This document shows, piece after piece, positions 32,930-38,885 of a stretch of 38,885 nt of DNA (position 1 is its first letter; every line of letters begins with the position of its first letter). Under the pieces are notes generated by a model, which had not been told where the DNA came from, ran no database searches, and saw nothing but the letters and a program-made list of their open reading frames with translations. The DNA is from Pseudomonadota bacterium (GTDB taxonomy: Bacteria > Desulfobacterota > JAPLJL01): contig JAPLJI010000017.1 in assembly GCA_026388655.1 (NCBI GenBank), positions 1-38,885 on the forward strand, given 5' to 3'. The translations under genes were made by a program, and so were the position numbers.

Positions 32930-35900
32930 TCACCAATCTTTAAATGTTTTTTTATATGCTTCTTTTAATTCTTCGATTTTGATCCTGATTATCTCCTTGC
33001 CTTTCACCCCTCGGGCCTTCAGAACCGGCTCATTTGTGACCACCCCGATTTTGGCCATCGGCAGGCCCTTCATCCGCTTCTCGAATTTCGCGCTCTTCTT
33101 AGGATCAACCGTAACCGCAAAACGCCCGGTGGATTCGGAAAAGAGCAGGTAATCATCCCGCTCCGTCCCAGGCCCTTTCGGGACCCGGGAAAGATCAATC
33201 TCCATCCCCAGGCATCCGGCCATCGCCTTCTTGGCCAGGGAGATCCCCAGGCCGCCCTCCCCGACCGGGGCCGCGGAGGCGACCAGTCCTTCCTTAATAA
33301 TGTCCGCCACCCGGGGATAGAGCTTCAGGGTTTCCTCCGGCCTGACCTGCGGGACGGACGCGCCCACGTAGGCCCCGCCTTTCTCCTTTTCCCCCCGGGC
33401 CGCGTAATACTGGCCGCCGCCGAGCTCCTTTCGGGTCAGCCCCAGGACATAGACCAGGTCTCCCGCGGACTTGGCCGCGAGGGTCACGCACCGGCGGAGA
33501 TCGGGAACGATCCCGATCCCGGAAATCAGGAGCGTGGGGGGCACGGAGATCTTGATCGGGCCGCCCTGCGCGTCAAATCCCTTGAAATCGTTGAACATCG
33601 AGTCCTTTCCGGAGATGAAGGGGGCCTGGTAGCGGGTGGCAAAATCGTAGCAGGCCTCGCAGGCGCGCTTGAGTTGGCCGAGCCGCTCCGGCTCATCCGA
33701 GCTGCACCAGCAGAAGTTGTCGAGGAGCGCGATTTTCCCCGGGTCGGCCCCGGCCGCGACCAGGTTGCGGATGACCTGGTCAATCGCGTCCGCCGCCATC
33801 CAGTAAGGGTCAATATCCCCGTACCCGGGGAAAAGGCTCCCGGTGATCGCCACCCCTTCCCGCGAATCCAACAGCGGGCGGTAGACGACCGCATCGGAGT
33901 GAATATCCTCCTCCACCCCCACCAGGGGTTTAATCACCGAACCGCCCTGCACCTCGTGGTCGAACTGGCGGACGACGAATTCCTTGCCCGCCAGGTTGGG
34001 CCAGGAGAGCATCGCTTGCAGGACTTCCCCGTAATCGGCCGGCTCCGAAAGTTTTAGCTCCGGCTGACGGGGCGGGTTCCATTTTGATCTTAGCGTTTTT
34101 CGGGGTAAACCGTCGTGGAGAAAATCGAGGTCCACATCCATCAATTTCTTTCCCCGGTAACTGACGATACAGCGGCCGGAATCGGTGAATTTTCCGATTA
34201 CGGCCGCCTCCGCCCCCCGCGACTCGAGCAGGCCTAGGAACTCATCCGCCTTTTCGGGCGGGACGGCGTAGGTCATTCTTTCCTGGGATTCGGAGATCCA
34301 GATTTCGTAAGGGGCCAGCCCCGGGTATTTCAGGGGAACCTTCTCGAGCTCAACCAGGCACCCTCCGCACTCCCGGGCCATCTCCCCCACCGAGCAGGAA
34401 ATCCCGCCCGCGCCGTTATCGGTCACGCTGGTATAGAGCTCCCGCTCCCGGGCCTCGAGCTGGGCGTCGCCGAGCTTCTTCTGGGTGATCGGATCGCCGA
34501 TCTGGACCGCGGTCACCGGGCTCCCGGCGTGGAGTTCCTCGGAGGAGAAGGTCGCGCCGTGGATCCCGTCCTTCCCCACCCTGCCCCCGGCGACCACGAT
34601 GAGATCGCCGGACCGGGCCCCTTTTTTCTCCGAGGGTTTCCCCCGGATCCGGGCGGGCATGAGCCCGAGCGTCCCCACGAACACCAACGGTTTCCCCCGG
34701 TAGCGGGGATCGAAGCGGACAAAGCCGAAACCGGTGGGGATCCCCGACTTGTTGCCCCCGTCTTCCACTCCCCGGCGGACCCCCTCAAAAACCGTCCGGG
34801 GATGAAGCACCGGGTTTTCCTTCTCCCGGTCCCTAAAAAGCGGCTCCCATTTCCCCGCCGGGTTCCCGAAGCAGAAACCGTAGGTGTTGACTACCAGTCG
34901 GGAGCCCTTCCCGGTGCCCAGGGGGTCGCGGTTCACGCCGACAATCCCGGTAATGGCCCCGCCGTAGGGATCGAGGGCGGAGGGGGTATTGTGGGTTTCC
35001 ACCTTGTAGACCAGGTTAAAATCCCGGTTGAACCGGATCACCCCCGCGTTGTCGGTAAAGATGGAAACGCAGAAATCCTTCCGGCCCCGCTTCTTTCGAA
35101 TCTCTTCCGTGGACCGGCGGATGTAGGTTTTAAAAAGGCCGTCCACCCCGTCCAGGCAGGCGGCGAAAATCGTGTGCTTGCAGTGCTCCGACCAGGTCTG
35201 GGCGATGGACTCGAGCTCCAGGTCCGTGGGCTTCCTTCCTTCCCGGTTGAAATAATCCCTGATCGCGTGAAGGTAATCGAGATCCAGGGCCAGGGGGCCC
35301 CGCCGGATTTCCCGGCCGTTCCGCACCGTTTCGACAATCCCCTGCTTGCCCAGGCGGGAGAGCTCCTCATCGGGAAGGTTGAGGTCCACGCTCAGGACCG
35401 GGGGCTCGGGGGGAAGCTTCACCCGGGGAAGGGGCAGGGAGAGGCCGCCCGCCTGTTCAAATTCCTTCCGGCTCATGATCTGGGCCCGTTCGATCAGGGG
35501 GTTGAAAAGAGCGGAAGTGACCTGCCCGACCTCGGGCCGGGAAAGCCGGCCCCTGAGCAGGTACTGGCGGGAGGTATAAACCGACTCACTCTTTTGGAAT
35601 TTCACCCGGAGGAGATCCTCGATCGCCTCCCGGGCGGTTCTCCCCGGGTTGTCGGTCACACCGGGGAGAAAGCCGATCTCCACGATCCAGTCAAATTTCT
35701 GGCTTTTCAGAAAAACCGGCGCGGGTTCGGATAGATTGGATTCCTGGGTGACCGGATCGGTGAAAAGCTCCCGGCGCAGCTTTTCCAAATCCTCCGCGGG
35801 AAAATCCCGGTCCAGCGTGTAGATCTCCCCGATCCGGACCGAGGCGAGCTCGATGGCGAGATCCCGGGCAATCCGCTTCCGGACCCTTTCCCCGAGGTAA

Positions 35901-35944
35901 TCGGGAAGACCTGGCTTGGTGAAAACTTGAATCCGGGTAGCCAT
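32930..35944 (-). CDS. purL: Phosphoribosylformylglycinamidine synthase PurL with fused N-terminal PurS-like part
   Basis: About 1004 residues. It makes formylglycinamidine ribonucleotide from FGAR, ATP and ammonia in purine synthesis. The synthetase body shows SEHCKHT near residue 268, YKVETHNTPSALDPYGGAITG near 320, VEDGGNKSGIPTG near 398, DNGAGGISCSVGEMA near 530, GYGDIDPYWMAADAIDQ near 720 and ISGKDSMFNDF near 785. The N-terminal 165 residues resemble one or two PurS-like modules (MATRIQVFTKPGLPDYLG; FDWIVEIGFLPGVTDNPGRT). It is longer than small PurL (about 740) and lacks the C-terminal glutaminase of large PurL (about 1300), which purQ supplies. The start at 35944 is preferred over an ATG 45 bases upstream. 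Function is secure. Confidence 0.94.
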   Translation of the reverse strand: MATRIQVFTKPGLPDYLGERVRKRIARDLAIELASVRIGEIYTLDRDFPAEDLEKLRRELFTDPVTQESNLSEPAPVFLKSQKFDWIVEIGFLPGVTDNPGRTAREAIEDLLRVKFQKSESVYTSRQYLLRGRLSRPEVGQVTSALFNPLIERAQIMSRKEFEQAGGLSLPLPRVKLPPEPPVLSVDLNLPDEELSRLGKQGIVETVRNGREIRRGPLALDLDYLHAIRDYFNREGRKPTDLELESIAQTWSEHCKHTIFAACLDGVDGLFKTYIRRSTEEIRKKRGRKDFCVSIFTDNAGVIRFNRDFNLVYKVETHNTPSALDPYGGAITGIVGVNRDPLGTGKGSRLVVNTYGFCFGNPAGKWEPLFRDREKENPVLHPRTVFEGVRRGVEDGGNKSGIPTGFGFVRFDPRYRGKPLVFVGTLGLMPARIRGKPSEKKGARSGDLIVVAGGRVGKDGIHGATFSSEELHAGSPVTAVQIGDPITQKKLGDAQLEARERELYTSVTDNGAGGISCSVGEMARECGGCLVELEKVPLKYPGLAPYEIWISESQERMTYAVPPEKADEFLGLLESRGAEAAVIGKFTDSGRCIVSYRGKKLMDVDLDFLHDGLPRKTLRSKWNPPRQPELKLSEPADYGEVLQAMLSWPNLAGKEFVVRQFDHEVQGGSVIKPLVGVEEDIHSDAVVYRPLLDSREGVAITGSLFPGYGDIDPYWMAADAIDQVIRNLVAAGADPGKIALLDNFCWCSSDEPERLGQLKRACEACYDFATRYQAPFISGKDSMFNDFKGFDAQGGPIKISVPPTLLISGIGIVPDLRRCVTLAAKSAGDLVYVLGLTRKELGGGQYYAARGEKEKGGAYVGASVPQVRPEETLKLYPRVADIIKEGLVASAAPVGEGGLGISLAKKAMAGCLGMEIDLSRVPKGPGTERDDYLLFSESTGRFAVTVDPKKSAKFEKRMKGLPMAKIGVVTNEPVLKARGVKGKEIIRIKIEELKEAYKKTFKDW

Positions 35945-36008
35945 TATTATCCCAGCCAATTTACCATTTAATTTAACCAATAACACCATAGCAAATGAGC
36001 CGGTCCGG

Positions 36009-36164
36009 GTGGAGCCCCACGGCTAAAGCCGTGGCACCTCCACCAAGCTTACGGCGGGCGGAACCCGCCGAAGCTAACCCTCCTGCGCTAAAGCTTCGGA
36101 GGGTTACCCGCCCAAAGAACATTCATCCAAGGGTAAACCCATGACCTTCTGCGAAGGCGGGTAA
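36009..36164. repeat. 150-bp multi-hairpin intergenic repeat, copy B
   Basis: It begins GTGGAGCCCCACGGCTAAAG and runs through GGGCGGAACCCGCCGAAGC, CTAACCCTCCTGCGCTAAAG, GGAGGGTTACCCGCCC and GCGAAGGCGGGTAAAA, in the same order and spacing as 24469-24622. The rest of the 382-base gap between purL and the mvhD remnant shows no gene. Confidence 0.8.
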
Positions 36165-36326
36165 AAGTGCCGCGCTTTTAAACTGTTGATTTTGGCTTTG
36201 TCAACCCCAAAGCCGATTATTATTTTTGCCGGTTTGCATTTTCCCCTCCCAAATGCAAAAAATTTACGTAGAAACCTGTTTTTTTCTAAAATTGAACCTC
36301 AACCCGGAGGGCAAAAACACTCAACG

Positions 36327-36589
36327 ATGAATGCTTCTAAGGATTTTGAACCCCCGATAATTGCCTTCTGCTGCAACTGGTGCAGTTATGCGGAGGCGGA
36401 CCTGGCCGGGGGATTGCGACTCAAGTACGTGCCCAACGTCATTCCGATCCGGGTGATGTGTTCCGGGAGGATTTTCCCCCCCATTTCGTGATCAAGGCTT
36501 TTCAGGAAGGGGCGGACGGGGTCCTGGTCACCGACTGCCACATCGGCGACTGCCACTTGATAAATGACGGAATGATTGATTATAAATAA
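36327..36589 (+). pseudogene. mvhD: Broken mvhD (methyl-viologen-reducing hydrogenase delta-type subunit)
   Basis: MvhD passes electrons to heterodisulfide-reductase-like HdrA through a [2Fe-2S] cluster. The first frame (from the ATG at 36327) reads [20 protein letters not shown] and [10 protein letters not shown], the family's N-terminal cysteine motifs, then stops at 36491. The continuation [20 protein letters not shown] and GDCH is in another frame and stops at 36589. The join lies near 36465-36480. After GDCH the last residues ([10 protein letters not shown]) do not match and about 50 family residues are missing. Two lesions, a frameshift and a C-terminal truncation, point to decay rather than sequencing error. 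It lies directly before nfnAB. Confidence 0.82.
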
Positions 36590-36626
36590 GCTAAACTTTT
36601 AAACGTCAAATCAGAAAAAGGTCATC

Positions 36627-37460
36627 ATGGGAAATAAAGTAATCAAGAAGGAAAACCTGGCCAAGGAGGTCGTCCGGATGGTGGTCGAGGCCCCGGAGAT
36701 CGCCGCCAAGCGGAAGCCCGGCCAGTTCATCATCCTCCGGGTGAACGAGAACGGGGAAAGGATCCCCCTCACGATCTCCGATGCCGATCCGGAGGCTGGG
36801 ACCATCACCCTGATTTTCCAGGTGGTGGGCAAAACCACGATGCTCCTCCAGGACCTGCCCGAGGGCGGGGAGATCTCCGATTTGGCCGGCCCCCTGGGCA
36901 ATCCCACCCACGTCGATAACTACGGCGTGGTCTGCGCCATCGGCGGCGGGGTGGGCACGGCGGTGATCTACCCCATCGCCAAGGCCCTGAAGGAAGCCGG
37001 CAACCAGCTCATTTCCATCGTGGGGGCCCGGAACAAGGACCTCCTGATCCTAACCAAGGAGATGGGCCAGATCTCCGACCGTCTCCTGGTTTCCACCGAC
37101 GACGGCAGTTACCAGATCCACGGGTTCGTCACCGACGTCCTCAAGCACCTCCTGGAGGAAGGCGTCCAGATCGACATCGTTTTCGCCATCGGCCCCCTGC
37201 CCATGATGCGGGCGGTCTGCGAGGTCACCCGCGCGAAGCAGATCAAAACCATCGTGAGCCTGAATCCCATCATGATCGACGGCACCGGGATGTGCGGGGG
37301 CTGCCGGGTGGACGTGGGCGGCAGCTCCAAGTTCACCTGCGTGCACGGGCCGGAATTCGACGGCCACCAGGTGGATTTCGATCTCCTGGCCAAGCGTCTG
37401 CGGGTTTATCCGGCCGAAGAGGAAAAAGCCCGCTCGTCCTACCAGCCCAAACCTAAATAA
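36627..37460 (+). CDS. nfnA: NfnA/SudB-type FAD/NAD(P)-binding iron-sulfur flavoprotein
   Basis: A 277-residue ferredoxin-NADP reductase-like subunit. Residues 1-95 form the FAD-binding barrel (RKPGQFIILRVNENGERIPL). The NAD(P) domain starts with CAIGGGVGTAVIYPIAKAL near residue 108. The C-terminal [2Fe-2S] site is D/C-rich: DGTGMCGGCRV near 215 and FTCVHGPEFDGHQVDFD near 237. Such proteins pair with a GltB-small-subunit-like partner as NfnAB (electron-bifurcating NADH-dependent ferredoxin:NADP+ oxidoreductase) or as sulfide dehydrogenase SudBA, or sit beside dihydroorotate dehydrogenase. The next gene, 12 bases on, is that partner. Sequence alone does not decide between the bifurcating and sulfide-dehydrogenase roles. 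AAAAAGG lies before the ATG. Confidence 0.88.
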   Translation: MGNKVIKKENLAKEVVRMVVEAPEIAAKRKPGQFIILRVNENGERIPLTISDADPEAGTITLIFQVVGKTTMLLQDLPEGGEISDLAGPLGNPTHVDNYGVVCAIGGGVGTAVIYPIAKALKEAGNQLISIVGARNKDLLILTKEMGQISDRLLVSTDDGSYQIHGFVTDVLKHLLEEGVQIDIVFAIGPLPMMRAVCEVTRAKQIKTIVSLNPIMIDGTGMCGGCRVDVGGSSKFTCVHGPEFDGHQVDFDLLAKRLRVYPAEEEKARSSYQPKPK

Positions 37461-37472
37461 AAGGCGAACCCC

Positions 37473-38885
37473 ATGGTTGAAGAACCGAAACCCGCACCCG
37501 GCAAGGTTAAAACCCCCCGGCAGAAAATGCCGGAGCAGGAACCCTCGGCGCGGGCCAGGAATTTTCAGGAGGTCCCCTTCGGCTACACCCCGGAGCTCGC
37601 GGTCCGGGAAGCCGGCCGCTGCATCCAGTGCAAGAAACCCAAGTGCATCGAGGGCTGCCCGGTCCAGATCAATATCCCCGCCTTCATCAAACTGATCAAG
37701 GAAGAGAAGTTCACCGAGGCGGGCCGCAAGATCAAGGAGGAAAACAGCCTCCCAGCCGTCTGCGGCCGGGTCTGCCCCCAGGAGGAGCAGTGCGAGCAGG
37801 TCTGCATCCTGGGCGCCAAGGGCAAGGACCAGCCGGTGGCCATCGGCAATCTCGAGCGCTTCGCCGCCGATTGGGAAAGGGAGCATGAGGATTTCACCCT
37901 CCCCGAGATGGCCCCGCCTACCGGGCTGAAGGTGGCGATCGTCGGTTCCGGCCCGGCGGGCCTGACCGCGGCCGGGGACCTGATCCGGCGCGGCCACCAG
38001 GTCACCGTCTTCGAGGCCCTGCACAAGGCCGGGGGGGTCCTGGTTTACGGGATCCCGGAGTTCCGCCTTCCCAAGGCCATCGTCCAGGCCGAGGTGGAAT
38101 ACCTGATCAAGCTGGGGGTCAAGCTGCACCTGAACCAGATCGTGGGCAAGAGCGTCACCGTCGCCGAGCTCTTCGCCCAGGGCTACCGGGCCGTTTTCGT
38201 GGGCTCGGGGGCCGGGGCCCCGCAGTTCATGAACATCCCCGGGGAAAATCTCAACGGGGTTTTCTCCGCCAATGAGTACCTGACCCGCTCCAACCTGATG
38301 AAGGCCTACGCCTTTCCCGAATACGACACCCCCATCATCCGGGGCAACCGGGTGGCCACGATCGGGGGCGGGAACGTGGCGATGGATTCGGCCCGGACGG
38401 CGCTCCGGCTGGGGGCGGAAACCTCCTATATCATTTACCGCCGCTCCCTGACCGAGATGCCGGCCCGGGCGGCCGAGGTCCACCACGCTGATGAGGAAGG
38501 GATCAGGTTCGAGCTCCTCACCCTCCCGGTCCGTATAATCGGAAACGACAAGGGCTTTGTTCAGGCGATCGAGTGCGCGCGGATGGAACTCGGGGAACCG
38601 GACGAGTCCGGCCGGCGCCGGCCGATCAAGGTGCCGGGTTCGGAATTCACCATCGAGGTGGACACCGTGGTGATCGCGATCGGCAACCTCCCCAACCCCC
38701 TGATCCCCGACTCCACCCCGGAGATCAAGACCGCCCCCAAGGGCACCATCATCGCCGAGCCGGAAACCGGCCTCACCTCCATGCCCGGGGTCTATGCCGG
38801 CGGCGACATCGTCACCGGGGCCGCCACCGTGATCCTGGCCATGGGGGCCGGGAAGGCCTCCGCCCGGGCGATTGACCGGATGCTC
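37473..38885 (+). CDS. nfnB: NfnB/SudA-type NADPH-dependent glutamate-synthase-like oxidoreductase (runs off the window)
   Basis: 471 codons are visible and the frame is open at the window edge; family members are about 465-480 residues, so nearly all is present. The N-terminal part carries two [4Fe-4S] cysteine groups: CIQCKKPKCIEGCP near residue 50 and CGRVCPQEEQCEQVC near 97. The FAD-binding motif VAIVGSGPAGLTAA is near 153, VLVYGIPEFRLPK near 190, the NADP(H)-binding VATIGGGNVAMDSARTAL near 295, and the C-terminal flavin motif GVYAGGDIVTGAATVILAMG near 440. With the preceding gene it forms the NfnAB/SudBA heterodimer. The ATG at 37473 follows AAAGGCG. The product is clear; the physiological role (bifurcation or sulfide/sulfur metabolism) is inferred. 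Confidence 0.92.
   Translation, partial: MVEEPKPAPGKVKTPRQKMPEQEPSARARNFQEVPFGYTPELAVREAGRCIQCKKPKCIEGCPVQINIPAFIKLIKEEKFTEAGRKIKEENSLPAVCGRVCPQEEQCEQVCILGAKGKDQPVAIGNLERFAADWEREHEDFTLPEMAPPTGLKVAIVGSGPAGLTAAGDLIRRGHQVTVFEALHKAGGVLVYGIPEFRLPKAIVQAEVEYLIKLGVKLHLNQIVGKSVTVAELFAQGYRAVFVGSGAGAPQFMNIPGENLNGVFSANEYLTRSNLMKAYAFPEYDTPIIRGNRVATIGGGNVAMDSARTALRLGAETSYIIYRRSLTEMPARAAEVHHADEEGIRFELLTLPVRIIGNDKGFVQAIECARMELGEPDESGRRRPIKVPGSEFTIEVDTVVIAIGNLPNPLIPDSTPEIKTAPKGTIIAEPETGLTSMPGVYAGGDIVTGAATVILAMGAGKASARAIDRML

Noticed and set aside
34529-35734. Rightward open frame (about 400 codons) opposite purL
   Set aside because: It is antisense to a well-conserved gene, with no recognisable domain or start signal.
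37050-38486. Leftward open frame (about 478 codons) opposite nfnA and nfnB
   Set aside because: It spans two conserved genes in antisense and has Asp/Gly/Leu-rich content typical of GC-rich shadow frames.

Overview
The window looks like a chromosomal contig from an uncultured, GC-rich, diderm, probably anaerobic bacterium. The best guess is Desulfobacterota ('Deltaproteobacteria') or a close relative. Pointers are the order rplU-rpmA-obg-proB-proA-nadD-rsfS-apgM, an archaeal-type phosphoglycerate mutase, a PurS-PurL fusion with separate PurQ, sigma-54 regulation, NfnAB-type flavoproteins with an MvhD remnant, and several predicted outer-membrane or lipoprotein genes. The lineage is an inference from gene content; no rRNA or tRNA gene is visible.

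Layout. 241-1047 (-): a carotenoid-biosynthesis-like membrane protein. 1544-8622 (-): a housekeeping cluster read from right to left: L21, L27, Obg GTPase (frameshifted), ProB, ProA, NadD, RsfS, ApgM. 8867-11918 (-): an NtrC-family response regulator and its membrane histidine kinase. 12114-17981 (+): three envelope genes (coiled-coil exported protein, outer-membrane barrel, about 1070-residue beta-propeller lipoprotein), with two good sigma-54 promoters and three related palindromes in the spacers. This two-component/sigma-54 envelope module is the most interesting unit here. 18255-20358 (+): promoter, CIRCE operator, groES and groEL. 20700-24389: a small lipoprotein, an alpha/beta-hydrolase lipoprotein and an orphan chemoreceptor-like membrane protein. 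24750-26872 (+): an SCP2-like protein and an MmgE/PrpD protein. 27241-31579 (-): a lipoprotein with FN3, NHL and FGE-like domains, and a CsgG-like/PEGA membrane protein. 31920-35944 (-): purQ and PurS-purL. 36327-38885 (+): a decayed mvhD followed by nfnA and nfnB (sudB/sudA), the last running off the window.

The spacers are unusually repeat-rich. They hold at least four copies of a paired-hairpin element whose outer ends read GTAG...CTAC (REP/BIME organisation), single GTAG-type hairpins, GTCATTCC/GGAAT inverted repeats, a 150-bp repeat present twice, and arrays of degenerate short words (CGGAT/ATCCG, CCAAAATCC, GTCAATC). Some of these appear to run into the 5' ends of reading frames (nadD and the FGE-like lipoprotein). 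Two genes carry frameshifts (obg, mvhD). The obg lesion may be an assembly error because the gene is normally essential; the mvhD lesions look like real decay.
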